The notes: a model not told the origin generated them from the letters alone. Counted from the stretch's first letter, positions 1 through 5,202 are shown. The stretch is 5,976 nt of DNA from Lachnospiraceae bacterium (GCA_004557975.1 SFEV01000092.1:1-5976); one strand, 5' to 3'. Made by a program: numbers and translations.

Positions 1-623
1 ACAAATACGGAATCAAAGCGGACATGATCATCGGATGTGCCGGCGGCGGCTCCAACCTGGGCGGCCTGATCTCTCCGTTCATGGGCGAAAAGCTGCGCGG
101 TGAGAAGGATTATCAGATTATCGCGGTAGAACCGGCTTCCTGCCCGAGCCTTACGAGAGGAAAATACGTATATGACTTCTGTGATACCGGTAAGGTGACA
201 CCGTTGGCTAAAATGTATACACTGGGAAGCAACTTTATCCCGTCACCGAACCATGCAGGCGGGCTGAGATACCACGGCATGAGCTCCATCGTCTCTCAGC
301 TGTATGATGACGGTCTTCTGGAAGCACGTTCCGTAGAGCAGACATCCGTGTTCGAGGCGGCTGAAATGTTTGCGAGAATAGAGGGAATCCTTCCTGCACC
401 GGAGAGTTCCCATGCAATCCGCGTGGCCATTGACGAGGCAATCAAATGCCGCGAGACAGGGGAGGAGAAGACAATCGTCTTCGGACTTACCGGAACAGGA
501 TATTTTGACATGGTTGCCTATGAGAAATTCAATGACGGGGTAATGGAAGACTACATCCCGACAGATGAAGATCTGCAGGCAGGATTTGCAGGAATTCCTC
601 AGTTTCCGGGAAATGAGTTTTAA
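1..623 (+). CDS. TrpB-like pyridoxal-phosphate enzyme (tryptophan synthase beta-like, TrpB2 type), 3' part
   Basis: This is the C-terminal 206 residues of a gene that begins before the window; the frame is open from base 3 and ends at TAA 621-623. The glycine-rich phosphate-binding loop GCAGGGSN is seen near visible residue 11. It is followed by the beta-family pattern in which a long insert (RYHGMSS, visible residues 90-96) and a late VFGLTGTGYFD segment match the TrpB2-like subgroup rather than the trpA-partnered TrpB1. Members are usually about 450 residues, so a bit over half is missing, including the PLP lysine. TrpB2 enzymes can condense indole with serine (or phosphoserine) to give tryptophan in the cytosol, but many sit outside trp operons and their physiological role is unsettled. 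No trpA or other trp gene is next to it; the next gene is cysK with its own promoter 18 bases downstream. Family call firm, exact substrate uncertain. Confidence 0.88.
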   Translation, partial: KYGIKADMIIGCAGGGSNLGGLISPFMGEKLRGEKDYQIIAVEPASCPSLTRGKYVYDFCDTGKVTPLAKMYTLGSNFIPSPNHAGGLRYHGMSSIVSQLYDDGLLEARSVEQTSVFEAAEMFARIEGILPAPESSHAIRVAIDEAIKCRETGEEKTIVFGLTGTGYFDMVAYEKFNDGVMEDYIPTDEDLQAGFAGIPQFPGNEF

Positions 624-637
624 GAAAAACCCTAAAA

Positions 638-654
638 CCTATTGACATACTAGG
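638..654. promoter_or_regulatory. Candidate operator over the cysK -35 region (CCTA-N9-TAGG)
   Basis: CCTATTGACATACTAGG is an interrupted inverted repeat (CCTA / TAGG) whose centre contains the -35 hexamer of the cysK promoter, so a bound protein would block RNA polymerase. A related 17-mer, identical at 12 positions, covers the -10 of metY at 3022-3038. Position and target genes fit a cysteine-responsive Rrf2-family repressor such as CymR, which controls cysK in other Firmicutes. The assignment to CymR is inference; no regulator gene is in the window. Confidence 0.45.
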
Positions 655-670
655 AAAATGGTGATAATAT
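642..670 (+). promoter_or_regulatory. cysK promoter
   Basis: A perfect -35 TTGACA (642-647) is followed after 17 bases by TAATAT (665-670); GATAAT at 663-668 with 15-base spacing is the alternative -10. It starts 18 bases after the stop of the TrpB-like gene and lies about 45 bases before the cysK start. A perfect TATAAT at 676-681 is too far from the -35 to pair with it. Confidence 0.7.
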
Positions 671-714
671 TCTCTTATAATTCCAGAGAATTCACAGGAA
701 GAGGAGGATTTATC

Positions 715-1647
715 ATGGCAAATTATTATAAGGGAACACTGGGTCTTATTGGAAATACACCGCTTGTTGAGGTGGTAAATATCGAGAAGGAGCTCGGCCT
801 CGAGGCGACAGTTCTGGTAAAGCTGGAGTATTTTAACCCGGCAGGAAGCGTAAAGGACAGAATTGCAAAGGCGATGATTGAGGATGCGGAGGAAAAGGGA
901 ATCCTGAAAGAGGGCTCTGTGATTATCGAGCCTACATCCGGAAATACAGGTATCGGTCTGGCATCCATCGCAGCTGCAAAGGGATACCGCATTATCCTGA
1001 CCATGCCGGAGACCATGAGTATTGAGCGCAGAAATATTCTGAAGGCATACGGTGCTGAGCTGGTGCTGACGGAAGGCTCAAAGGGTATGAAAGGTGCAAT
1101 TGCAAAGGCAAATGAACTGGCAGAGGAGATTCCGGGCAGCTTTATACCGGGACAGTTTGTGAATCCGGCCAATCCTGCGATCCACAGAGCTACAACGGGA
1201 CCGGAAATCTGGAAAGACACAGACGGCAAGGTGGATATTTTCATTGCCGGTGTAGGAACAGGCGGAACTCTGACAGGTGTCGGAGAGTACCTGAAGGGAC
1301 AGAATCCGGATATCAAAGTGGTTGCACTGGAGCCATCATCCTCACCGGTGCTGTCCGAAGGCAAGGCAGGTGCTCACAAGATTCAGGGAATCGGCGCCGG
1401 TTTTGTACCGGATGTCCTGAATACATCAATTTACGATGAGATTTTCAAGGCAGAGAACGAGGATGCATTTGCGGCAGCCAAGCTTCTTGCAAAGAAAGAG
1501 GGTATCCTGGTAGGTATTTCTTCAGGTGCAGCGCTCCACGGTGCAATCCAGCTGGCAAAGCGTCCGGAAAATAAAGGAAAAACCATTGTGGCACTGCTTC
1601 CGGATACAGGAGACAGATACTATTCCACTCCTCTGTTTACAGAGTAA
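715..1647 (+). CDS. cysK: Cysteine synthase A (O-acetylserine sulfhydrylase)
   Basis: A cytosolic PLP enzyme that makes L-cysteine and acetate from O-acetyl-L-serine and sulfide, the last step of cysteine synthesis. The protein is 310 residues, the normal family length. Visible hallmarks in order are LIGNTPLV (11-18), the PLP Schiff-base lysine K47 in NPAGSVKDR, the substrate loop TSGNTG (74-79), the active-site lid around MPETMS (97-102), the phosphate-binding GTGGT (181-185), GISSGAA (267-273) and the C-terminal PDTGDRYYST (296-305). The start at 715 was chosen because GAGGAGGA (701-708) sits 6 bases before it and MANYYKG aligns with the family N-terminus; an in-frame ATG at 658 overlaps the promoter and has no ribosome binding site. 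It has its own promoter with a possible operator. No cysE is in view. Cystathionine beta-synthase-like activity cannot be excluded, but the short single-domain form favours CysK. Confidence 0.97.
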   Translation: MANYYKGTLGLIGNTPLVEVVNIEKELGLEATVLVKLEYFNPAGSVKDRIAKAMIEDAEEKGILKEGSVIIEPTSGNTGIGLASIAAAKGYRIILTMPETMSIERRNILKAYGAELVLTEGSKGMKGAIAKANELAEEIPGSFIPGQFVNPANPAIHRATTGPEIWKDTDGKVDIFIAGVGTGGTLTGVGEYLKGQNPDIKVVALEPSSSPVLSEGKAGAHKIQGIGAGFVPDVLNTSIYDEIFKAENEDAFAAAKLLAKKEGILVGISSGAALHGAIQLAKRPENKGKTIVALLPDTGDRYYSTPLFTE

Positions 1648-1672
1648 GAGTACGGCTATACAGGTAATATAT

Positions 1673-1704
1673 CAGATGAGAGAGCGCTTGCGTTCTCTCA
1701 TTTG
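1673..1704 (+). terminator. Strong hairpin after cysK, possible terminator without a good U-tract
   Basis: CAGATGAGAGAGCG and CGTTCTCTCATTTG pair over 14 positions (two G-U) around a CTTG loop, 26 bases after the cysK stop. The run of T that follows is short (ATTTGG) and is part of the stem, so termination may be inefficient. The loop and right arm also hold the -35 of the predicted tcdA promoter. Confidence 0.5.
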
Positions 1705-1716
1705 GTATGTTATGAT
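1688..1716 (+). promoter_or_regulatory. Predicted tcdA promoter with extended -10
   Basis: TTGCGT (1688-1693) and TATGAT (1711-1716) are 17 bases apart, and TG at 1708-1709 gives an extended -10. The start point would fall near 1723, leaving a leader of about 88 bases before tcdA. The -35 matches the consensus at four of six positions, so the call rests mainly on the -10 and spacing. Confidence 0.5.
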
Positions 1717-1721
1717 ACGTT

Positions 1722-1771
1722 GGCGGAAAAACCGCAGATTCCGGAGTGTTCTGCGGTAAGCATAACCGCAG
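1722..1771 (+). promoter_or_regulatory. Structured tcdA leader with mutually exclusive hairpins
   Basis: ACCGCAGA (1731-1738) pairs perfectly with TCTGCGGT (1750-1757), and CTGCGGT within the same right arm also pairs perfectly with ACCGCAG (1765-1771) across a 7-base loop. GCGG (1723-1726) can in addition pair with CCGC (1732-1735). Only one partner can hold the central strand at a time, which is the layout of an RNA switch. No U-tract follows and the ribosome binding site is 25 bases further on, so any effect is unknown. Confidence 0.4.
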
Positions 1772-1810
1772 TGAAACTGATAAAATGTACAGAACAGGAG
1801 AGGACAGCTC

Positions 1811-2572
1811 ATGCTGAACCAGTTTTCCAGAACCCAGCTGCTTCTTGGTGAGGAAGCAATGAAAAGACTGAGCGAATCCAGAGTGGCAGTTTTCGGCATC
1901 GGAGGCGTAGGCGGCTACGTGTGTGAAGCACTTGTCAGAAGTGGTGTGGGTTCTTTTGATTTAATCGACGATGATAAAGTCTGCCTGACCAATCTGAACA
2001 GGCAGATTATAGCGACCAGAAAAACAGTGGGAAAATACAAGGCAGATGTGATGAAGGAGCGGATACTGGAAATCAATCCCAATGCGGAGGTCACCGTGCA
2101 CAAATGCTTTTTCCTGCCGGAAAATGCGGAGGAGTTTCCCTTTGAGGAGTACGATTATGTGGTGGATGCGGTGGACACGGTCACAGCCAAAATTGAGATC
2201 GTGCTGCAGGCGCAGCGAAAGAATATCCCCGTTATCAGCTGCATGGGAGCCGGCAACAAGCTGGACGCAAGCCAGTTCAGGGTTACCGATATATACAAGA
2301 CGAAGATGTGTCCCCTGGCCAAGGTGATGAGAAGAGAGCTGAAAAAGAGAGGTGTCAAAAAGCTGAAGGTGGTGTATTCGGAGGAAAAACCGACGAGGCC
2401 CATGGAAGATATGTCGATCAGCTGCAGGACAAATTGTATCTGTCCGCCCGGCGCAGAGCACAAGTGCACAGAGCGCAGGGACATTCCGGGAAGCCTGGCA
2501 TTTGTACCGTCGGTGGCAGGGCTGATCATCGCCGGAGAAGTGGTAAAAGACATTGCCGGGAAGGACAGGTGA
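1811..2572 (+). CDS. tcdA: tRNA threonylcarbamoyladenosine dehydratase (ThiF/E1-like, TcdA/YgdL)
   Basis: The cytosolic enzyme activates t6A37 of ANN-decoding tRNAs with ATP and closes it to cyclic ct6A. The 253 residues form one ThiF/E1-superfamily domain: nucleotide-binding loop GIGGVGG (29-35), acidic DDD (53-55) after the second strand, TNLNRQ (60-65) with the Arg that contacts ATP phosphate, K75/K77 in GKYKADV, and DAVD (119-122). The second half, with SISCRTNCICPPG (202-214) and the hydrophobic FVPSVAGLIIAGEVV (231-245), matches the TcdA branch rather than MoeB or ThiF, which carry a CxxC zinc pair and partner MoaD/ThiS, absent here. Start at 1811 follows AGGAGAGG (1796-1803) by 7 bases. 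A rhodanese-like gene begins 8 bases after the stop, so the two are likely cotranscribed. E. coli TcdA (CsdL) works next to the CsdA-CsdE sulfur relay, which makes a sulfur-carrying neighbour of interest. Confidence 0.92.
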   Translation: MLNQFSRTQLLLGEEAMKRLSESRVAVFGIGGVGGYVCEALVRSGVGSFDLIDDDKVCLTNLNRQIIATRKTVGKYKADVMKERILEINPNAEVTVHKCFFLPENAEEFPFEEYDYVVDAVDTVTAKIEIVLQAQRKNIPVISCMGAGNKLDASQFRVTDIYKTKMCPLAKVMRRELKKRGVKKLKVVYSEEKPTRPMEDMSISCRTNCICPPGAEHKCTERRDIPGSLAFVPSVAGLIIAGEVVKDIAGKDR

Positions 2573-2580
2573 CAGAAAAT

Positions 2581-2868
2581 ATGGATTCTATTACCATAGA
2601 GGAGCTGGAAAAATTAAATCCGGCAAAGATCACCATTGTGGATATTCGTCCCCGGGACCATTATGTCAGAGGAACCTTTCCGGGAGCCATTAACATTCCG
2701 TCGGTGAATTTTTCTGATGAGAAGTGCGATCTGCCAAAGGAGAACCCGGTTTATCTTCTCTGCCATACAGGAGAGCGGAGCCGGGAATACACCAGACTGC
2801 TTCACGAAGAAGGATTATACAGGACAAGGATACCGCACCGGAAGCATGAACGAGACACTGCAGGATAG
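2581..2868 (+). CDS. Small rhodanese-like protein with aberrant C-terminus (possible frameshift)
   Basis: Single-domain rhodaneses move sulfane sulfur through a cysteine persulfide. The 95 residues begin ITIEELEKL and carry the CH2A-type VDIRPRDHYVRGTFPGAINIP (about 20-40) and the active-site loop C61-HTGERS with C61, R66 and S67, so the catalytic core is intact. The usual ending (a helix, then a strand and a GG[YM] motif) is missing: after LLHEEG (73-78) the frame reads a basic RTRIPHRKHERDTAG tail. The +1 frame at 2828-2893 encodes GYRTGSMNETLQ and more, resembling the normal rhodanese end but arriving several residues early, which suggests a small deletion that also shifted the frame. The start at 2581 is preceded by AAGGACAGG (2561-2569) inside the end of tcdA; the 8-base gap implies one transcript. 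The ORF is open further upstream, but only as a shadow of tcdA. Activity is doubtful because the fold edge is lost. Confidence 0.72.
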   Translation: MDSITIEELEKLNPAKITIVDIRPRDHYVRGTFPGAINIPSVNFSDEKCDLPKENPVYLLCHTGERSREYTRLLHEEGLYRTRIPHRKHERDTAG

Positions 2869-2954
2869 GGAAATACAAAAATCAGAGAGATAAACGGCCT
2901 GCCTAGAGTGCAGAACAGTTGATAAGGCGTACAGAAAACAGAATAATAAGACGG

Positions 2955-3002
2955 AAAAGAATATCCGATTATAGATAAAATCTATAGCCGGATATTCTTT
3001 TT
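2955..3002 (+). terminator. Rho-independent terminator after the tcdA unit
   Basis: AAAAGAATATCCG (2955-2967) pairs with CGGATATTCTTTT (2989-3001), and inside it TATAGAT (2970-2976) pairs with ATCTATA (2980-2986) across a 3-base loop. The right arm runs into TTTTT and the left arm starts with AAAA, so it could also work from the other strand. It isolates metY from the upstream unit. Confidence 0.85.
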
Positions 3003-3008
3003 AGATAT

Positions 3009-3037
3009 TGGACAAAAATAACCTACTGTGTTACTAT
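3009..3037 (+). promoter_or_regulatory. metY promoter with extended -10
   Basis: TGGACA (3009-3014) and TACTAT (3032-3037) are 17 bases apart, with TG at 3029-3030 giving an extended -10. It lies directly after the terminator. The transcript would start near 3044, giving a leader of about 95 bases that is strikingly purine-rich (3047-3137) and shows no S-box or T-box features. Confidence 0.65.
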
Positions 3038-3038
3038 G
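3022..3038. promoter_or_regulatory. Candidate operator over the metY -10 region
   Basis: CCTACTGTGTTACTATG matches the cysK site at 638-654 in 12 of 17 positions, including both outer arms except one base. It covers the -10 of metY, whereas the cysK copy covers the -35. A common repressor for the two sulfide-using enzymes is the simplest reading; part of the match could come from both sites being promoters. Confidence 0.4.
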
Positions 3039-3137
3039 TTTTCAGAAATTGAAGCAGAGATGAGATTCAGAAAGAATGAAGCTCATATCAGAGAGAGCAG
3101 AAATGCAAAAGAAAACGAAGATCAGGAGGAAATAAAA

Positions 3138-4442
3138 ATGGCAGATATCAGAGATTCTAAAAACTGGGGATTTGAGACGAGACAGTTACATATCGGACAG
3201 GAGAAGGCAGATCCGGTGACGGACGCGAGAGCAGTTCCGATTTACGCGACTACATCCTATGTATTCCATAATTCACAGCATGCGGCAGACCGTTTCGGAC
3301 TCCGCGACGCAGGCAATATCTACGGAAGACTGACGAATCCGACAGAGGATATTTTCGAACAGCGTATCGCATCTCTGGAAGGCGGAGTAGCAGCTCTGGC
3401 AGTTGCATCTGGCGCAGCGGCAATCAGCTATACGTTCCAGGCACTGGCAAAGAGCGGAGAGCACATTGTTGCATCCAAGACGATCTATGGCGGAACCTAC
3501 AATCTGCTGGCACATACACTGCCGCTGTCAAGCGGTATCACAACCACATTCGTAGATCCGGAAGTGGAAGGATCCTTTGAGGCGGCGATCCGGGAAAATA
3601 CAAAGGCGATCTTTGTGGAGACACTGGGCAACCCGAATTCCAACCTGGTAGACCTGGAAGCACTCGCACAGCTGGCACACAGACATAATATTCCGCTTGT
3701 AGTGGATTCCACCTTTGCCACTCCGTATCTTGTTCGTCCGATCGAGTATGGCGCAGACATTGTGGTACATTCCGCAACGAAGTTTATCGGAGGACACGGA
3801 ACAGCCATCGGCGGCGTCGTTATTGACGGCGGCAGCTTCGACTGGAAAGCATCCGGCAAATACCCGTGGATTTCAGATCCGAACCCAAGCTATCACGGAG
3901 TATCCTTTGCAGATGCGGCAGGTCCTGCAGCGTTTGTTACTTACATCCGTGCAGTCCTCCTGAGAGATACCGGAGCTACACTTTCTCCGTTCCATGCATT
4001 TATTTTCCTTCAGGGACTGGAGACACTGTCACTGCGTGTAGAGCGCCACGTAAGCAACGCATTGAAGATTGTTGAGTACCTTGCAAATCATCCGCAGGTA
4101 GAGGCAGTTCACCATCCGTCACTGGAGAGTGAGCCGAGCCATGAACTGTATAAACGGTATCTGCCAAACGGCGGCGGTTCCATCTTTACCTTTGAGATCA
4201 AGGGTGACGCAGCGACGGCTCAGAAATTTATTGATAATCTGGCAATTTTCTCACTGCTGGCAAACGTTGCAGATGTGAAATCTCTGGTGATTCATCCGGC
4301 AACCACCACACACAGCCAGTGCACAGAAGAAGAGCTGCTTGAGCAGGGAATCAAACCGAACACCATCCGTCTGTCCATCGGTATCGAGAAAGCAGAAGAC
4401 CTGATTGCGGCACTTGATACGGCTTTCGATGCAGTAAAATAA
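3138..4442 (+). CDS. metY: O-acetylhomoserine sulfhydrylase (O-acetylhomoserine aminocarboxypropyltransferase)
   Basis: A cytosolic PLP enzyme of the Cys/Met metabolism (gamma-replacement) family that makes homocysteine and acetate from O-acetyl-L-homoserine and sulfide, the direct-sulfhydrylation route to methionine. The 434 residues match the usual 420-440 of MetY and exceed the roughly 380-400 of MetB/MetC. Seen are ETRQLHIGQ (13-21), VPIYATTSYVF (33-43), YGRLTNPT (62-69) with the Tyr/Arg that reach the neighbouring subunit's PLP phosphate, ASGAAA (90-95), DSTFATP (190-196) with D190 at the PLP ring nitrogen, and the Schiff-base K215 in HSATKFIGGHG. The long insert after it (WISDPNPSYHG) is typical of MetY. 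ATG 3138 was chosen because AGGAGGA (3124-3130) precedes it by 7 bases; the frame stays open upstream to 3036, but that ATG lies inside the promoter. Terminators on both sides make it a single-gene transcript. No gene for O-acetylhomoserine synthesis is in view. Confidence 0.97.
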   Translation: MADIRDSKNWGFETRQLHIGQEKADPVTDARAVPIYATTSYVFHNSQHAADRFGLRDAGNIYGRLTNPTEDIFEQRIASLEGGVAALAVASGAAAISYTFQALAKSGEHIVASKTIYGGTYNLLAHTLPLSSGITTTFVDPEVEGSFEAAIRENTKAIFVETLGNPNSNLVDLEALAQLAHRHNIPLVVDSTFATPYLVRPIEYGADIVVHSATKFIGGHGTAIGGVVIDGGSFDWKASGKYPWISDPNPSYHGVSFADAAGPAAFVTYIRAVLLRDTGATLSPFHAFIFLQGLETLSLRVERHVSNALKIVEYLANHPQVEAVHHPSLESEPSHELYKRYLPNGGGSIFTFEIKGDAATAQKFIDNLAIFSLLANVADVKSLVIHPATTTHSQCTEEELLEQGIKPNTIRLSIGIEKAEDLIAALDTAFDAVK

Positions 4443-4449
4443 ACGTTTG

Positions 4450-4504
4450 TCCGCACTGATGCAGCTATGTAATCCTCCTTCGCAAGATTTGTGCACAGTG
4501 CGGA
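4450..4504 (+). other. metY 3' UTR hairpin displaying an anti-Shine-Dalgarno CCTCCTT loop
   Basis: TCCGCACTG (4450-4458) and CAGTGCGGA (4496-4504) form a perfect 9-bp stem closing a 37-base loop that contains CCTCCTT (4474-4480), the sequence by which 16S rRNA binds ribosome binding sites. It lies 8 bases after the metY stop and before the terminator, so it is part of the transcript. No T-run follows, so it is not itself a terminator. Function is unknown. Confidence 0.45.
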
Positions 4505-4540
4505 ACCATATATAAGAATCATATATCAGCAGAAGACAGA

Positions 4541-4580
4541 CAGGCCCATGCTCTATAGAAAGTGAGCACGGGCCTGCTTT
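4541..4580 (+). terminator. Rho-independent terminator of metY
   Basis: CAGGCCC (4541-4547) pairs with GGGCCTG (4570-4576), and TGCTC (4549-4553) with GAGCA (4564-4568); one A-C mismatch separates the two parts and the loop is 10 bases. CTTTGT follows, a modest U-tract after a very GC-rich stem. It is 98 bases after the metY stop. Confidence 0.75.
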
Positions 4581-4608
4581 GTATCTGTGAAAGAATTCAG
4601 GTAAATCA

Positions 4609-4622
4609 GGGCATAGAAAAAG
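4609..4622 (+). repeat. Left copy of 14-bp perfect inverted repeat
   Basis: GGGCATAGAAAAAG here is the exact reverse complement of CTTTTTCTATGCCC at 4813-4826. On the - strand it is the last two bases plus the downstream T-run and flank of the tRNA-Gly fragment. Similarity extends patchily inward: TCTGC precedes the T-run in both copies, with three extra bases in the right one. Confidence 0.75.
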
Positions 4623-4670
4623 CAGATAACGGGAATCGAACCCGCCTCTCCAGCTTGGGAAGCTGGCGTT
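4621..4670 (-). pseudogene. 3' fragment of tRNA-Gly(CCC), likely attachment-site duplicate
   Basis: Read on the - strand, 4666-4650 is the anticodon arm CCAGC-TTCCCAA-GCTGG with anticodon CCC (glycine). It is followed by a 4-base variable loop, the T-arm GCGGG-TTCGATT-CCCGT (4645-4629), the 3' acceptor strand TATCTGC and discriminator T, then TTTTTC as terminator; CCA is not encoded. The 5' half is not there: 4671-4692 cannot form a D-arm and gives only a mismatched partner (ACAGACA) for the acceptor strand. Elements that integrate into the 3' end of a tRNA gene leave such a 3' copy at one end and a complete tRNA at the other. By that logic the element lies to the right, and the intact tRNA-Gly beyond it. 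The fragment identity is clear; its origin is inference. Confidence 0.8.
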
Positions 4671-4765
4671 ATGATAGAGGTGGTTTGTCTGTGATTATCA
4701 AGCGTTATTTTCTCTGTAAAATAAGGTATTTCATGTTATGTTGGTTTATGTGGTTGGATTTGAAA

Positions 4766-4784
4766 TGGTGTCAAAGTGGTGTCA
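4766..4784 (+). repeat. Tandem TGGTGTCA repeats, candidate integrase arm-type sites
   Basis: TGGTGTCA occurs at 4766-4773 and again at 4777-4784, an 11-bp period, so both copies face the same side of the helix. Similar short direct repeats next to a tRNA att site serve as arm sites for tyrosine integrases in Firmicutes elements. Only two clean copies are seen. Confidence 0.45.
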
Positions 4785-4792
4785 GAAATTGG

Positions 4793-4820
4793 AAGAGGCA
4801 GCCAGTCTGCCTCTTTTTCT
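4793..4820 (+). terminator. Orphan Rho-independent terminator
   Basis: AAGAGGCAG (4793-4801) and CTGCCTCTT (4807-4815) form a perfect 9-bp stem with a 5-base loop, followed by TTTCT. It is oriented for + strand transcription, but no intact + strand gene ends before it; it may have served a lost gene such as an integrase. Confidence 0.7.
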
Positions 4821-4826
4821 ATGCCC
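4813..4826 (+). repeat. Right copy of 14-bp perfect inverted repeat
   Basis: CTTTTTCTATGCCC is the reverse complement of 4609-4622. Its T-run doubles as the tail of the orphan terminator. The pair brackets the tRNA fragment and the TGGTGTCA repeats, a 218-base segment. Confidence 0.75.
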
Positions 4827-4845
4827 GAAATAAGCAGATGAGAAG

Positions 4846-5153
4846 GTGATCGCAAACATTGAAAACTTAATCCAATTGAATAAACAAATACAGAGCAAAC
4901 AAAGGAAATTCAGCCAGAAGCCGGAAAGCCTCATAGTGCCCCTATTTCTGGGGACTTTGCAACGTGGTTTGATATAACATGGATGAAGAGGAAATGCAAG
5001 CCGTACCCACAATTTACCCACGATGAAATTTCGAAAGGTTTGCTGCCGCCAGAAGTTCCACCAAAGCTTAAATCTGCTGCACTGAGTGCTGATCTGGTTG
5101 GAAGGGCGTGTAATCGGATGAAGGTGGAGATGCGTTTTAAAGCCAGCTCATGA
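4846..5153 (+). pseudogene. Unrecognised ORF relics, possibly one frameshifted small gene
   Basis: No intact gene can be supported between the metY terminator and 5203. Two overlapping + strand frames look coding-like. GTG 4846 opens 43 codons (VIANIENLIQLNKQIQSKQR...) ending at TAA 4975-4977. A second frame, open from 4884 to TGA 5151-5153 (89 codons), has ISGDFATWFDITWMKRK and later GLLPPEVPPKLKSAALSADL; its only early ATG is at 4983, leaving 56 residues, without a good ribosome binding site. Joining them by one frameshift in 4915-4945 would give a protein of roughly 100 residues. I do not recognise either part, and chance open frames of this size are possible. Confidence 0.25.
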
Positions 5154-5202
5154 CAGAGCGCCCCGTGAATAGTGGCTTTGAATGAACAGCTTTGCGTTGA
5201 AC

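Noticed and set aside
676..681. Perfect TATAAT as the cysK -10
   Set aside because: It is 28 bases from the TTGACA and has no other -35 at suitable spacing; the elements at 642-670 fit better.
726..1364. 212-codon open frame antisense to cysK
   Set aside because: It mirrors the codon bias of cysK, has no recognisable domain and no promoter or ribosome binding site of its own.
2308..2580. Upstream extension of the rhodanese frame into tcdA
   Set aside because: The region is fully explained by tcdA in another frame; the extension is low-complexity basic sequence, and the rhodanese fold starts at ATG 2581.
3036..3137. 34-codon N-terminal extension of metY from ATG 3036
   Set aside because: The ATG lies within the predicted -10, has no ribosome binding site, and the highly charged extension is absent from the MetY family; ATG 3138 has an ideal AGGAGGA.
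3044..3137. S-box (SAM) riboswitch or T-box in the metY leader
   Set aside because: The leader is purine-rich and only weakly structured (ATGAG/CTCAT); no kink-turn, AGAGA-type S-box core, T-box sequence or antiterminator is seen.
4251..4496. - strand ORF with AAGGAGG-like sequence near 4480
   Set aside because: No start codon lies at the right distance after AAGGAGG, and the rest is the antisense of metY.
4621..4692. A complete tRNA-Gly using 4671-4692 as the 5' half
   Set aside because: The would-be acceptor strand ACAGACA has two mismatches to TATCTGC and no D-arm can form, so it is not a working tRNA.
4562..4849. 95-codon + strand ORF across the metY terminator and tRNA fragment
   Set aside because: It reads through a terminator hairpin and the tRNA-Gly sequence in antisense, which explain the bases better; no family resemblance.
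5139..5179. Terminator for the - strand HsdR/DUF6076 gene (AAAGCCA/TGGCTTT)
   Set aside because: The stem is only 7 bp around a large imperfect loop, with no T-run on the - strand beyond TTT.
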